From: Candidatus Terasakiella magnetica
Lineage (GTDB): Bacteria; Pseudomonadota; Alphaproteobacteria; Rhodospirillales; Terasakiellaceae
Assembly: GCF_900093605.1 (NCBI RefSeq)
Contig: NZ_FLYE01000012.1
Location: forward strand, 1 to 64,000
Length of the DNA stretch: 64,000 nucleotides
Direction of reading: 5' to 3'
A program made the position numbers and the translations under genes. Shown here piece after piece: positions 53,149 through 63,513 of this stretch. The notes beneath the pieces were generated by a model. It did not search any database, had not been told where the DNA came from, and saw nothing but the letters and a program-made list of their open reading frames with translations. Numbering within the stretch: the first letter of the stretch is position 1; the number at the start of each line of letters is the position of its first letter.

Positions 53149-54162
53149 ATGATCTTGACAATTTTCTATAATATTTCCTTATTTATCTCCGTCTGTATTG
53201 TGAGCTTACTCGCTACACAGCTTGTCCTTGGATATTTAAAGAAAAAAGCTATTCTTGATCATCCAAATGAAAGAAGCTCACATAGCATCCCCGTTCCAAG
53301 AGGCGGTGGGCTAGGACTTCTTATTGCCATTGTCCCAAGCTTATTCTTAGTCAATTTCCTCTCAGACAGCTCCTTAGCGCTGGTCTATCCTGTCTTATTC
53401 TGTGCCAGCGCACTTGCCCTGCTTTCATGGTTTGACGATCTCCACAACCTCAGCCCAAGCGTGCGTTTTCTCACTCAGTTTGCCTGTGTTTCGCTTTGTA
53501 TTTATTTACTGCCTGCGACAGAACAAGGTTATTTGGGGAACTTTCTCCCCTTATGGGGTGAAAAAATTATTCTGACATTAGGCTGGGTCTGGTTCATTAA
53601 CCTATTTAATTTTATGGATGGGATTGATGGTATTTCGGGCATCGAGATTTCCTCCATTGCTCTTGGCATAATCTTAATTGCCCTTCTCGTCTCTCTACCC
53701 AACGAGTTTATTCAAACTGGCCTTATCCTCTTTGCCGCAGCTATTGGTTTTCTTAGATGGAACTGGCACCCCGCACAGGTTTTCATGGGGGATGTGGGTA
53801 GTGTTCCCATTGGATTTATTCTCGGCTGGCTGCTTATTTTAATTGGCGGTGAAGGCTATCTTCTTCTGGCAGTACTTCCTCCACTTTACTATCTCTCAGA
53901 TGCAACGATTACACTGATCAAAAGAGCTTTTAGAAAAGAAAAGGTCTGGCAGGCTCACAGGGATCATTACTATCAACGGGCAAATAAAGCAGGTCTCGCT
54001 CATAATGTTATTTCAAAACGAATTTTACTGACTAATCTTGTTTTGATTTTCACCATATGGGTCAGTTTAAAAGTCTCTCTTTTATTAGGGCTTCTCATCG
54101 CAATGCTCGCTGTTGGTCTTGTTCTTTTCAGCTTTGATAAAAGGTATAAAACATCATTATGA
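53149..54162 (+). CDS. WbpL/WecA-like undecaprenyl-phosphate sugar-phosphate transferase
   Basis: A 337-residue polyprenyl-phosphate N-acetylaminosugar-1-phosphate transferase with about eleven transmembrane helices. [20 protein letters not shown], the catalytic [25 protein letters not shown] and [15 protein letters not shown] are the signature blocks, and HRDHYYQR near the C-terminus is the His-box. It starts glycan assembly by loading the first sugar phosphate. Because WbpV- and WbpM-like genes follow, QuiNAc (or FucNAc) is the likely first sugar. ATGA overlap with the next gene. Confidence 0.92.
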   Translation: MILTIFYNISLFISVCIVSLLATQLVLGYLKKKAILDHPNERSSHSIPVPRGGGLGLLIAIVPSLFLVNFLSDSSLALVYPVLFCASALALLSWFDDLHNLSPSVRFLTQFACVSLCIYLLPATEQGYLGNFLPLWGEKIILTLGWVWFINLFNFMDGIDGISGIEISSIALGIILIALLVSLPNEFIQTGLILFAAAIGFLRWNWHPAQVFMGDVGSVPIGFILGWLLILIGGEGYLLLAVLPPLYYLSDATITLIKRAFRKEKVWQAHRDHYYQRANKAGLAHNVISKRILLTNLVLIFTIWVSLKVSLLLGLLIAMLAVGLVLFSFDKRYKTSL

Positions 54163-55115
54163 GTAAAATCCTTGTTACGGGTGCAACCGGATTTGTTGGT
54201 CATTGTTTATGCAAGCTCCTCATAAAGGCCGGGCATAACGTTATTGCCCCTTATCGAAGCGAAAAATCAGACCTTGATGTTAACTGGATCAAAATTCCCT
54301 CAATTGATGCCCATACCAATTGGGACAAGAAGCTAGAAGATGTGGATTGCATCATCCATCTGGCAGCACGCGTCCATATAATGAATGATACTTGTGATGA
54401 TCCGCTTAATGAATTTCGCAAAACCAACGTTGCAGGAACGCGCCAACTTGCACAAGCAGCGATTCAGCAAGGTGTAAAGCGCTTTGTCTTTTTAAGCAGC
54501 ATCAAGGTAAATGGAGAAGAAACAGCTAACGATAAACCTTTTACCAATACAGACACCCCAAACCCTCAAGATCCTTATGGGGTTTCAAAAATGGAAGCCG
54601 AAAATATGTTACGAGAACTTGAGAGCACAAGTTCCCTTGAAGTTTCTATCATCCGCCCTCCTTTGGTTTATGGAGAAGGCGTTAAAGCAAATTTTCGCAG
54701 TTTATTAAAGCTCTCTTCAAAAGGGCTACCTGTTCCTTTTGGCTGCCTTGATAACAAAAGAAGTCTTATTCACGTTCAAAACCTATGTGATTTTATTATT
54801 CTTTGTGCCTCTCATCCCAAAGTTGCAGGTAATACCTACCTTATTCGTGACCCAAAAGACATTTCTGTTAAAGAGATGTATCAATTGATGGGCCAAGAAG
54901 CCGGGAAAAAAACCCTTATTCTACCTTTCCCCAAAATAGTACTCAAAGCTCTTGGAAAACTCCTTGGCAAGCAAGCCATGATCCAACGATTAACATCCTC
55001 ATTGCAAATTGACCTAGGCCCTGTGATCACGGAGCTTCACTGGAAAGCCCCATTGAATGTGAAAGAAGCTTTTTCACAGACAGTTAAATGGTATAAATCT
55101 CAAGCAAATAGTTGA
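54159..55115 (+). CDS. WbpV/WbpK-like SDR reductase/epimerase
   Basis: A 318-residue extended SDR. The NAD(P) motif is [18 protein letters not shown]; the active site is [11 protein letters not shown] with the Tyr and Lys in [32 protein letters not shown] and [14 protein letters not shown] are typical of the WbpV/WbpK group that reduces the 4-keto product of WbpM-type dehydratases to UDP-QuiNAc or UDP-FucNAc. It lies between the initiating transferase and the dehydratase, as in Pseudomonas O-antigen clusters. Confidence 0.85.
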   Translation: MSKILVTGATGFVGHCLCKLLIKAGHNVIAPYRSEKSDLDVNWIKIPSIDAHTNWDKKLEDVDCIIHLAARVHIMNDTCDDPLNEFRKTNVAGTRQLAQAAIQQGVKRFVFLSSIKVNGEETANDKPFTNTDTPNPQDPYGVSKMEAENMLRELESTSSLEVSIIRPPLVYGEGVKANFRSLLKLSSKGLPVPFGCLDNKRSLIHVQNLCDFIILCASHPKVAGNTYLIRDPKDISVKEMYQLMGQEAGKKTLILPFPKIVLKALGKLLGKQAMIQRLTSSLQIDLGPVITELHWKAPLNVKEAFSQTVKWYKSQANS

Positions 55116-55174
55116 AGTATCGCCCAAAACGCGTTACTCCCTTAATGTGAATCCCGTTAGAAAATAGGGCGCAT

Positions 55175-57067
55175 ATGTCTGTATCCTTTGGCAAAATTTC
55201 AAATCGAGGCTTAATCGCTTTTAGTCATGATCTCATCATGGCAGCTTTGTCGTTTAATATTGCCCTATACTTACGTCTTGGTAGTGATTTCACATCACAA
55301 ATGACCATGATAAAAATCGGCACTCCTTTAATCGCTATATTGGCAGCCATTACATTCTACGTAATGGGCCTTTATAAAGGGATTTGGCGTTACGCCTCTA
55401 TTCGTGATCTTGTTGCTATCACCAAATCAACCAGCCTGTTGATTATGGTCTTTGCCCTTTTAATGTTTTTTGCGACCCGTCTAGAAGATTACCCCCGCTC
55501 AGCCCCACTCATTAACTGGTTTGTCCTTATGGCCCTTTTGGGAGGGCCACGCTTTATATATCGCCTCCTTAAAGACAAGCGTTTTAATGTCGCAGATGCC
55601 TCCACGACCTCAAAATCCATTCCTTCCTTACTCATTGGTGCAGGAGATGGTGCAGAACTCTTCCTAAGAGCGATTGAGCGAAATCCTTCTATCCCATACA
55701 AACCAGTTGGCCTCGTTGCTGAGAAAAAATCACGTCTTGGTCTAGATATTCATGGTGTCTCTGTTCTTGGAATGGTTGATAATTTGTCCGATGTTCTTGA
55801 GAAACTGGCCAAAGTCCATAAAAAACCCCAACGTCTGATCCTTACTAAAGAAGACTGGCCGGGTGAAAAGGTACGAGAACTTTATGACCTTTCTGAAAAA
55901 TATGGAATTCCCCTATCGCGCCTGCCAAAACTGACCGATTTAAAATCTGGCGCTGAAGAAAAAATCGAGGTCCGTCCCATCGATGTAGAAGATTTGCTTG
56001 GGCGTCCGCAAAAGGCACTCGATAAATCTCTGCCCCAATCCCTTGTTAAAGGCAAACGCGTCTTGATTACGGGTGCAGGCGGCTCCATCGGGAGTGAGCT
56101 TGTGCGCCAGATCTCAAGTTTTGGTCCCAGTGAAATTCTGCTGCTTGAAGCTTCAGAATATGCGCTTTACTCCATTGATATGGAAGTTTCGCGAAGCTAT
56201 CCAGAACTCAAACGCCAAGCACTGATCTGTAACATCCGTGAGGCCAGTCGCCTTAATCACATTTTCGAGACCACTCAGCCTGAGCTGGTCTTTCATGCTG
56301 CGGCCCTTAAACATGTGCCTTTGGTTGAAGAAAACCCCCTTGAAGGTATCCTCACCAACGCCATTGGCACACGTAATGTAGCAGATGCCTGTGTGGCCCA
56401 TAATGTTCAGTCCATGGTGCAGATTTCTACCGATAAAGCAGTTAACCCCACCAATATTATGGGTGCGACCAAACGTATAGCCGAAAGCTATGCCCAAGCA
56501 TTGGATTTACAACAACTGCCGTGTCGTTTCACCACGGTGCGCTTTGGTAATGTTTTAGGCTCAACAGGTTCAGTTGTGCCTTTATTTCAAAAACAAATGA
56601 GCCAAGGCGGCCCTTTAACGGTGACCCATGAAGACATGACCCGTTATTTCATGACTGTGCGCGAAGCCGTTGAACTGGTCCTCCAAGCCGCTGTTCTCAC
56701 CCAGAAAGATCACGCCCTTGATGGTAAAATCTGTGTTCTGGATATGGGTGAGCCCGTTAAAATCCTACATCTTGCTGAACAGATGATCCGGCTTTCTGGT
56801 TTTGAGCCTTATAAAGACATCGATATTCAATTTACAGGCTTGCGCCCGGGTGAAAAACTCTTTGAAGAAATCTTCCATGGGGACGAACCACCAACACCAT
56901 CTGAGCTGACAGGGGTTATGATTGCCACACCACGGGTGCGTGATTGTGAGCGTTTACAAGCCGACCTCAAAGAGCTTGAAAACCTATCCCTGCAAAAAGA
57001 AACACAGTGTGCGTTAGATAAAATTCAAGTCATGGTGCCTGAACTGGCCCACAATAAGCTGGATTAA
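55175..57067 (+). CDS. WbpM-like UDP-N-acetylglucosamine 4,6-dehydratase (membrane form)
   Basis: A 630-residue enzyme. Four N-terminal membrane helices (about 12–130) and a CoA-binding-like domain (about 150–270) precede a C-terminal dehydratase SDR (about 290–600). The NAD+ motif is VLITGAGGSIGSELVRQIS; the active site is MVQISTDKAVNPTNIMGATK, with Met in place of the usual Tyr, as is normal in the WbpM/PglF family. TRYFMTVREAVELVLQAA and TGLRPGEKLFEEIF complete it. It makes UDP-4-keto-6-deoxy-GlcNAc, the precursor for the neighbouring WbpV-like enzyme. Last gene of the operon. Confidence 0.93.
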   Translation: MSVSFGKISNRGLIAFSHDLIMAALSFNIALYLRLGSDFTSQMTMIKIGTPLIAILAAITFYVMGLYKGIWRYASIRDLVAITKSTSLLIMVFALLMFFATRLEDYPRSAPLINWFVLMALLGGPRFIYRLLKDKRFNVADASTTSKSIPSLLIGAGDGAELFLRAIERNPSIPYKPVGLVAEKKSRLGLDIHGVSVLGMVDNLSDVLEKLAKVHKKPQRLILTKEDWPGEKVRELYDLSEKYGIPLSRLPKLTDLKSGAEEKIEVRPIDVEDLLGRPQKALDKSLPQSLVKGKRVLITGAGGSIGSELVRQISSFGPSEILLLEASEYALYSIDMEVSRSYPELKRQALICNIREASRLNHIFETTQPELVFHAAALKHVPLVEENPLEGILTNAIGTRNVADACVAHNVQSMVQISTDKAVNPTNIMGATKRIAESYAQALDLQQLPCRFTTVRFGNVLGSTGSVVPLFQKQMSQGGPLTVTHEDMTRYFMTVREAVELVLQAAVLTQKDHALDGKICVLDMGEPVKILHLAEQMIRLSGFEPYKDIDIQFTGLRPGEKLFEEIFHGDEPPTPSELTGVMIATPRVRDCERLQADLKELENLSLQKETQCALDKIQVMVPELAHNKLD

Positions 57068-57083
57068 AGAAATACGTAAGGGC

Positions 57084-58736
57084 TTAGCCACCCACACGGC
57101 TCAGGCGCCACTTGATCAAAGCCCCTTCGCCACGCAACGGGCCTTGGATGATGATTTGATCGGTATGGCGCATTTCGCCGGGTTGGCCCACATAGATGCT
57201 TTCGCGCATATCAAGCTTGCCGCCTTGTACGCGCAAATGCCAACCGATACCATTTTGCATTTTTAAAAGAGCCGCTTGCCCATCTTGCACAAGAGAGGCA
57301 TGGATATCAGGGTGTAGATGTAAGCTAATGGCGTATGAGCTTCCCCCCATGCCAGTGAGCTTATCTTCAACCCGAATGTCATCCCCGGTTTTATTGATAT
57401 AGACACTGCGTCCATGGATCAGCCCCATGGTGTTTTTATAAGCATCATGGCTGGTGTCGATCAAGATCTGCCCGTTATCTTCATAACGCTGATAGGTCAC
57501 ATTGACATGTTGCGGCTTGATCCCGCCACCATGGAGCAAGGACAGGCAGTTTTTATCATCAACGGTTAGTGTATTATGCGCTGCTGTGGCGGCTAACGCT
57601 TCTTGCCAGCTCGGATCACCCCCTAAGACAGAACCACAATTGACCAGCAGTCGTTCTTCCCCATGACTGATTTCAAGGCTTAGCGGCGCTGCATGACCAA
57701 AAGAATGGCTATTGATATCTGGTGGGGCCGCCACATCCATTAACAAAACGCTGCGTCCCGCCTCGACACGTTGAAAGCCGCTATGGCGCGCATCGCTTAA
57801 GGGAGTACCTTGATTGCCTGTGCGATCAAGAAGTTCTTCAATGTCCTGCGCATTACCTTCTTGCCCGCCATGGAAAAGGGCAAGCGCCCCATCACTATGG
57901 CGCAGGGTTCTGATCATTGGGGCCATACGGTCAATGCATAGGCGAATGGCCTTGGGACATTCAATTTGCATTTCTTCAAACACATCAACCAGTTCCAACG
58001 CCATACGCATGGTGTGGAATAAGGTGATGGGACAGCGCGAAATATGACCGCCATCAGCCAAAATCTGTTTATCAAACTCACCGCCAAGGCGGGCTAAGGT
58101 CTTATTAAAGCGTTTTTGACGATCTTTGATAAAAAGGCAAACATACAGTTGCCCGCGCAAGGCTTTTAAAAGGTTATAGCCGCTTAAATCATTAAAATAG
58201 GAGCGCGATAAGTGGGAACCTTGCAACGACAAGCTGGTGTAAAAGGACTCAATAAAATCCTTATCCGCATTCGCCACCAGTTTGGGCGCATTATACATCC
58301 ATGAGACCAAACGATCCCCAATCACATCAGCGCGCCAGGCCAAAGGCGACCAGACCCCATGTAGGTCAAGCCAGTTTTTTACATATGCACGGGCTTTGAG
58401 AATTGCCTCAGCATCTTCATATTCACACAGGTCGCCCAACCAGTAAAACCCATGAATCCAGTTTTGCCAGGCTTGATCATCTTGGGCTGTAGTCCAAGGC
58501 TGGTCACCACTTTTATAAATACGTCCAGCAAAAGGAAAGCTGCCGGATTTTAAAGAGCGCCCATGGCCCACACGCAGGTTAAAGAGCGCCTTTGGAATAG
58601 GCTCTATTTCCAGCTGCTTGCGTTTTTTAAGTGTAATGAGGTAAAGCGGAGAGCGATAAGTCAGTGCGCGCAGTCTATTCACCCATTTTTGTAAAAACGG
58701 CGGCTCATGAATATTTTCGTTATTATCCAATGACAT
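57084..58736 (-). CDS. Heparinase II/III-like protein
   Basis: A 550-residue protein with a helical alpha/alpha toroid-like N-terminal half (about 80–320; SYFNDLSGYNLLKALRGQLY) and a beta-sandwich heparinase II/III C-terminal half (about 330–545; HSFGHAAPLSLEISHGEERL, AATAAHNTLTVDDKNC). Related lyases cleave uronic-acid polysaccharides. No signal peptide is evident, as is common for the alphaproteobacterial form whose substrate is unknown. It converges on the wbpM-like gene with a 16-bp gap. A role in turnover or editing of the uronate-containing glycan is inference. Confidence 0.88.
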   Translation of the reverse strand: MSLDNNENIHEPPFLQKWVNRLRALTYRSPLYLITLKKRKQLEIEPIPKALFNLRVGHGRSLKSGSFPFAGRIYKSGDQPWTTAQDDQAWQNWIHGFYWLGDLCEYEDAEAILKARAYVKNWLDLHGVWSPLAWRADVIGDRLVSWMYNAPKLVANADKDFIESFYTSLSLQGSHLSRSYFNDLSGYNLLKALRGQLYVCLFIKDRQKRFNKTLARLGGEFDKQILADGGHISRCPITLFHTMRMALELVDVFEEMQIECPKAIRLCIDRMAPMIRTLRHSDGALALFHGGQEGNAQDIEELLDRTGNQGTPLSDARHSGFQRVEAGRSVLLMDVAAPPDINSHSFGHAAPLSLEISHGEERLLVNCGSVLGGDPSWQEALAATAAHNTLTVDDKNCLSLLHGGGIKPQHVNVTYQRYEDNGQILIDTSHDAYKNTMGLIHGRSVYINKTGDDIRVEDKLTGMGGSSYAISLHLHPDIHASLVQDGQAALLKMQNGIGWHLRVQGGKLDMRESIYVGQPGEMRHTDQIIIQGPLRGEGALIKWRLSRVGG

Positions 58737-58824
58737 AAACCATTCTCGACATAGGTGACTCTGCGGTGATTTTTATTTCTTGCACCATACCTATCAGGTT
58801 CAAAGAATCGAGGCAAGGTGATGG

Positions 58825-58862
58825 CAAAAAAAAGCGGCCTTTGAACAACTCAAAGACCGCTT
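58825..58862 (-). terminator. Intrinsic terminator of the cysDNC operon
   Basis: AAGCGGCCTTTGA (58832–58844) pairs with TCAAAGACCGCTT (58850–58862) with one mismatch; on the minus strand a run of eight T follows. It lies 20 bp past the cysNC stop. Confidence 0.93.
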
Positions 58863-58882
58863 ATCAGTAGGGGGTAACTCTT

Positions 58883-60802
58883 TTAAATTTCTGGGAACCA
58901 AACATCTAGAATGCCGAATTCTTCTAGACGGCTGACAACATATTCAGCAGCTTCTTCCGCATTCATTTGTGAGCCATCAATATGAATTTCGGGATTTTCC
59001 GGTTTTTCATAAGGTGATGAAATTCCGGTGAAATTGGGCAAATCGCCTGCGCGTGCCTTGGCATATAGCCCTTTCACATCACGTTTTTCACAAATCTCAA
59101 GCGGTGTATCCACAAAGACTTCAATAAATTCACCGTCTTCCAATAAATCACGGGCCATTTTACGCTCTGATTTAAATGGTGAGATAAAGGACGTTAGGGT
59201 AATCATGCCCGCATCAACAAACAATTTTGCTGTTTCCCCAATGCGGCGAATATTTTCTACGCGATCAACATCACTAAAGCCCAAGTCCTTGTTTAAACCA
59301 TGGCGCACATTATCCCCATCCAGCGTATAGGTATGTTTATGAAGCGAATGCAGCTTCTTTTCTACCAAATTGGCAATGGTGGATTTACCCGAGCCTGAAA
59401 GCCCCGTAAACCACAGTGCACAAGCCTTTTGGCCTTTGCGCTCCGCACGTTGGTTTTTATTAATATCCAATGACTGCCAATGCACATTGGTTGCGCGGCG
59501 CAACGCATGGGAAATCATGCCCACACCAACCGTTGCATTTGAGTAACGATCGATTAGAATAAAGCGGCCTGTGCCTTGACTGTCGGCATACGGGTCAAAA
59601 GCCACATTGCGATCAAGCACAATGTTACAGATACCAACTTCGTTTAAATCCAGTGTTTTCGCTGCTGCATGCTCCAACGTATTGACGTTGACTTTATATT
59701 TCAGCTCACTGATTTGCGCAGCTGCTGATTGAGTACCAAATTTAATCAGGTATGAGCGACCGGGCAAAAGCGCTTCATCATGCATCCAGATGACTTCACC
59801 TTCAAACTGGTCGGCATAATCAGGGCGTGCTTTGGCATCCACCAACATATCACCGCGTGAAATATCGATCTCGTCTTTTAAGGTCACGGTTACGGCTTGG
59901 CCTGCCACTGCCTCATCTAAGTCCCCATCCATGGTGACGATTTTATCCACAATGGAGGTTTGACCAGAAGCCGGAACAGCAATTTCATCACCCGGCTTAA
60001 TAGAACCAGCTTCAATCGTGCCACTAAAGCCACGGAAATCGAGGTTCGGACGGTTCACCCATTGAACAGGTAAGCGGAACGGCTTTTCTTTGATATCTGA
60101 CGCCACCGGAACAGTTTCCAAATAGCTCATCAAAGTCGGGCCATGATACCAGTGGGTATTTTCACTGGGCTGAATGATATTATCGCCTTTAAGCGCCGAG
60201 ATCGGCACAAAAGTAATATCATCAAAACCAAGGTCTTTGGCAAATTCGCGATATTCTTCTTCAATAGCGACAAAACGGTCCTTGGCATAATCCACCAGAT
60301 CCATTTTATTAACGGCCACAACAATCTTGCGAATACCGACCAAAGACACGATATAGCTATGTCGTTTCGTCTGCGTTAGAATACCTTTGCGCCCATCAAC
60401 CAAGATCACAGCCACATCCGCATTAGACGCACCGGTCGCCATGTTGCGCGTATATTGCTCATGACCAGGCGTATCGGCCACGATGAATTTGCGTTTATCT
60501 GTTGAGAAGAAACGATAAGCCACATCAATGGTGATGCCTTGTTCACGTTCTGCTTGAAGGCCATCCATTAACAAAGCGTAATCAATATCACCGCCTTGAG
60601 TACCAACTTTTTTAGAGTCGGTTTCAAGGGCGGCCAGTTGGTCTTCAAAAATCAATTTTGAATCCCATAGCAGGCGCCCAATCAAGGTCGATTTACCATC
60701 ATCTACTGAGCCACAGGTGATAAAGCGCAGCAGGCTTTTATCTTCTTGGGCTTGCAGGTAAGCCAGAATATCTTCTGAAATCAGTTTATCTTGGTGGGCC
60801 AT
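58883..60802 (-). CDS. cysNC: Sulfate adenylyltransferase large subunit / APS kinase fusion
   Basis: A 639-residue bifunctional protein. CysN (about 1–435) is an EF-Tu-like GTPase with P-loop [31 protein letters not shown] and NKMDLVDY. CysC (about 450–639) has its own P-loop [14 protein letters not shown] and the [17 protein letters not shown] and [16 protein letters not shown] motifs. Together with CysD it turns sulfate and ATP into APS and then PAPS. Its start shares one base with the cysD stop (TAATG). The fused form is the NodQ-like type. No cysH or sulfotransferase is seen nearby. Confidence 0.95.
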   Translation of the reverse strand: MAHQDKLISEDILAYLQAQEDKSLLRFITCGSVDDGKSTLIGRLLWDSKLIFEDQLAALETDSKKVGTQGGDIDYALLMDGLQAEREQGITIDVAYRFFSTDKRKFIVADTPGHEQYTRNMATGASNADVAVILVDGRKGILTQTKRHSYIVSLVGIRKIVVAVNKMDLVDYAKDRFVAIEEEYREFAKDLGFDDITFVPISALKGDNIIQPSENTHWYHGPTLMSYLETVPVASDIKEKPFRLPVQWVNRPNLDFRGFSGTIEAGSIKPGDEIAVPASGQTSIVDKIVTMDGDLDEAVAGQAVTVTLKDEIDISRGDMLVDAKARPDYADQFEGEVIWMHDEALLPGRSYLIKFGTQSAAAQISELKYKVNVNTLEHAAAKTLDLNEVGICNIVLDRNVAFDPYADSQGTGRFILIDRYSNATVGVGMISHALRRATNVHWQSLDINKNQRAERKGQKACALWFTGLSGSGKSTIANLVEKKLHSLHKHTYTLDGDNVRHGLNKDLGFSDVDRVENIRRIGETAKLFVDAGMITLTSFISPFKSERKMARDLLEDGEFIEVFVDTPLEICEKRDVKGLYAKARAGDLPNFTGISSPYEKPENPEIHIDGSQMNAEEAAEYVVSRLEEFGILDVWFPEI

Positions 60803-61710
60803 TAGAAATACCCTTCTTGTTTTTTCTTTTCCATAGAACCGGCTTGGTCATGGTCAATCATGCGACCTTGGCGCTCAGATGTGCGGGTGAGCAACATTTC
60901 CTGAATGATAGCCGGTAATGTATCAGCTTCTGACTCCACCGCCCCTGTGAGTGGGTAACAGCCAAGCGTTCTAAAACGCACGGACTTCATCATGGGTTTT
61001 TCACCAGCATCCAAAGGCATACGCTCATCATCGACCATGATTAACATACCGTCGCGCTCCACAACCGGGCGTTTTTTGGCATAGTAAAGCGGTACAATGG
61101 GGATATTTTCTTTATAGATATATTGCCAGATATCCAGCTCCGTCCAGTTAGACAGCGGAAAGGCACGAATGCTTTCACCGGGCTTCACACGGGCGTTATA
61201 GACATTCCACAATTCTGGGCGTTGGTTCTTTGGGTCCCAACGGTGATTTTCAGATCGAAACGAAAAAACACGCTCTTTTGCACGGGATTTTTCTTCATCA
61301 CGACGCGCCCCACCAAAGGCCGCATCAAACTTATATTTATTTAGGGCCTGCTTGAGCGCTTCCGTCTTCATTACATCGGTATGCATGGAGGAGCCGTGAG
61401 AAAAAGGACCAATCCCCTGCTTTACACCATCTTCATTGACATGAATGATAAGCTCAAAGCCATATTCTTTAGCCATCTGATCGCGAAACGCGATCATTTC
61501 CTTAAACTTCCACGTGGTATCCACATGCATTAAGGGAAAAGGAATTTTGCTTGGGTAAAAAGCCTTACGTGCCAAATGCAACATGACAGCAGAATCTTTA
61601 CCAACAGAATACATCATCACCGGATTTTCAAATTCAGCCGCAACTTCGCGGATAATATGAATGCTCTCGGCTTCGAGCTGTTTTAGATGGGTAAGTTCAG
61701 AAGATTTCAT
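60802..61710 (-). CDS. cysD: Sulfate adenylyltransferase small subunit
   Basis: A 302-residue ATP-pyrophosphatase-fold protein. The PP-loop is [54 protein letters not shown], and [15 protein letters not shown] are all conserved, and the usual C-terminal [20 protein letters not shown] is present. It adenylates sulfate with the energy supplied by CysN GTP hydrolysis. First gene of the two-gene operon. The leader (61711–61830) shows no obvious regulatory motif. Confidence 0.96.
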   Translation of the reverse strand: MKSSELTHLKQLEAESIHIIREVAAEFENPVMMYSVGKDSAVMLHLARKAFYPSKIPFPLMHVDTTWKFKEMIAFRDQMAKEYGFELIIHVNEDGVKQGIGPFSHGSSMHTDVMKTEALKQALNKYKFDAAFGGARRDEEKSRAKERVFSFRSENHRWDPKNQRPELWNVYNARVKPGESIRAFPLSNWTELDIWQYIYKENIPIVPLYYAKKRPVVERDGMLIMVDDERMPLDAGEKPMMKSVRFRTLGCYPLTGAVESEADTLPAIIQEMLLTRTSERQGRMIDHDQAGSMEKKKQEGYF

Positions 61711-61830
61711 GGAATCTCTACCTCGGACATACTTTAATTTCGATGCAACCTAGTCACATCAAACTAAAGAGTCAAATAAAAAGTACATTTTTTGTGTGAA
61801 ATAAATATTAAATACAAAATTTATGTGTGA

Positions 61831-62949
61831 TTAATGAGATAAGAATGCAATTACCCGTTCCTGATCTACAGACGATAAATATGGATGCATCGGTAAACTC
61901 ACAACACATTGAGATAGCTTTTGTGCAACACCACAGCCACTGGGCGCTATTGGATAAGCGTCATAGCCTTTCTGTTGATGCAAAGCGATTGGATAGTAGA
62001 CCTGAAGCGGAATCCCTGCTGCTTTAGCTCTCTCAATTAGCCCCGCCCTTTGATCAGTTTTCAAAGTATACTGTGCCCATGCTGATTGATACTCAGCTAG
62101 ACTGTTAGGAACTTCAAATTTTTCAGCTAAAGCAGAAGAATATATCTTCGCAATAGATTGACGCTCTGCGATTTCTTTGGGGAAAGCTTTTAACTTCACC
62201 AATAAAATGGCAGCTTGGATTGTGTCTAAGCGTGAATTAAATCCGACAGAGACATTATCATACTTATGAAGGCCTTTGCCATGCACACGGAGCGAGCGCA
62301 GTTTGTTGGCTAAAACCTCATCATTGGTAAAAATCGCACCGCCATCACCATAACAGCCCAATGGTTTTGCCGGAAAGAAACTTGTTGTTGTTATGGGGGC
62401 CAATTGGCCGACTTTCTTATCACCAATAGATGCACCAAAGGACTGCGCACCATCAGCAAGGACATAAAGGTCAAACTCACTTGCAATCTTATTGATTGCA
62501 TCATAATCAGCGGGTTGCCCAAATAAATCCACAGGGATAATACAACGTGGCTTAAGCTTCGTTTTCGCAATACTTTCAATCGCATTGTGAAGGCTTGTCA
62601 CACTCATATTGAATGTATTTTCATCAACATCAACAAATACAGGCGTCGCCCCAGCATTCACAACCGCCTCAGCAGTTGCAATAAACGTAAATGCAGGGAC
62701 AAAGACCGCATCACCGGGACCAATATTCAGGGCTTTCAGAGATAAAACCAACGCATCTGTGCCATTTGCACAGGAAATAGCGTGATGTGCGCCACAATAT
62801 TGCGCCAACTTCTCTTCCAGCATATGGACTTCTGGCCCCATGATATACTGACCATGTTCCAGCACGGTTTTAATGGCTTGATCTATTTCCGGCTGTAACA
62901 CCTTTTGTTGAGCAGCTAAATCAATAAATGCAATGGGGTCATGACCCAT
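61831..62949 (-). CDS. DegT/DnrJ/EryC1-family sugar aminotransferase (WbpE-like)
   Basis: A 372-residue PLP enzyme. FIDLAAQQKVLQPEIDQAI starts it, HAISCANGTDALVLSLKAL binds PLP phosphate, and the Schiff-base Lys is in TTSFFPAKPLGCYGDGGAIF. YDNVSVGFNSRLDTIQAAIL follows the family. WbpE aminates the 3-keto position of a UDP-N-acetyl-glucuronate derivative. The acetyltransferase and oxidoreductase genes directly upstream on the same strand match WbpD and WbpB, so the trio should lead to UDP-2,3-diacetamido-2,3-dideoxy-glucuronate. Confidence 0.9.
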   Translation of the reverse strand: MGHDPIAFIDLAAQQKVLQPEIDQAIKTVLEHGQYIMGPEVHMLEEKLAQYCGAHHAISCANGTDALVLSLKALNIGPGDAVFVPAFTFIATAEAVVNAGATPVFVDVDENTFNMSVTSLHNAIESIAKTKLKPRCIIPVDLFGQPADYDAINKIASEFDLYVLADGAQSFGASIGDKKVGQLAPITTTSFFPAKPLGCYGDGGAIFTNDEVLANKLRSLRVHGKGLHKYDNVSVGFNSRLDTIQAAILLVKLKAFPKEIAERQSIAKIYSSALAEKFEVPNSLAEYQSAWAQYTLKTDQRAGLIERAKAAGIPLQVYYPIALHQQKGYDAYPIAPSGCGVAQKLSQCVVSLPMHPYLSSVDQERVIAFLSH

Positions 62950-62950
62950 T

Positions 62951-63502
62951 TTAAATCTCCACTAGCTGCCCATCAGAAACTTGATATTTACGCCCATCCA
63001 ATGGACAAGTCATATCTTCATCCAAAATCTCACCAGCATGGCTGACCCAACCAATTTGTTTTGCTGGCACCCCAACCATTAAGGCATGAGCAGGCACGTC
63101 TTTTGTCACAACGCTTCCCGCACCAATAAAAGCATAGGGGTGGATCGTCACCCCGCAAACAATGGTGCAATTTGCCCCTAAGGTGGCACCTTTGCGCACA
63201 AGCGTATCACGGTATTGGTCTTTGCGAGAAACATGGGCGCGTGGGTTATAGACATTTGTAAAGACCATACTGGGCCCACAAAAAACATCATCTTCCAAAG
63301 TTACATTGTCATAGATCGATACGTTGTTCTGAACCTTCACCTGATTGCCAATAACAACCTTATTTCCAACAAAGACATTTTGCCCAAAAGAACAATCTTT
63401 GCCAATTTTAGCCCCAGCGCACACATGGGCCCAATGCCATACACGCGTACCTTCACCAATTTGTGCGCCATCATCAATGATTGCTGTTGGGTGATGCACC
63501 AT
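62951..63502 (-). CDS. Hexapeptide-repeat sugar N-acetyltransferase (WbpD-like)
   Basis: A 183-residue left-handed beta-helix acyltransferase. Hexapeptide repeats run from [20 protein letters not shown]-type coils through [13 protein letters not shown] and [15 protein letters not shown] to [26 protein letters not shown] and [15 protein letters not shown] fit the WbpD group, which acetylates the new 3-amino group using acetyl-CoA. It lies 1 nt upstream of the aminotransferase and 11 nt downstream of the oxidoreductase, so they form one operon. Confidence 0.92.
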   Translation of the reverse strand: MVHHPTAIIDDGAQIGEGTRVWHWAHVCAGAKIGKDCSFGQNVFVGNKVVIGNQVKVQNNVSIYDNVTLEDDVFCGPSMVFTNVYNPRAHVSRKDQYRDTLVRKGATLGANCTIVCGVTIHPYAFIGAGSVVTKDVPAHALMVGVPAKQIGWVSHAGEILDEDMTCPLDGRKYQVSDGQLVEI

Positions 63503-63513
63503 CTTGCTCTTCC

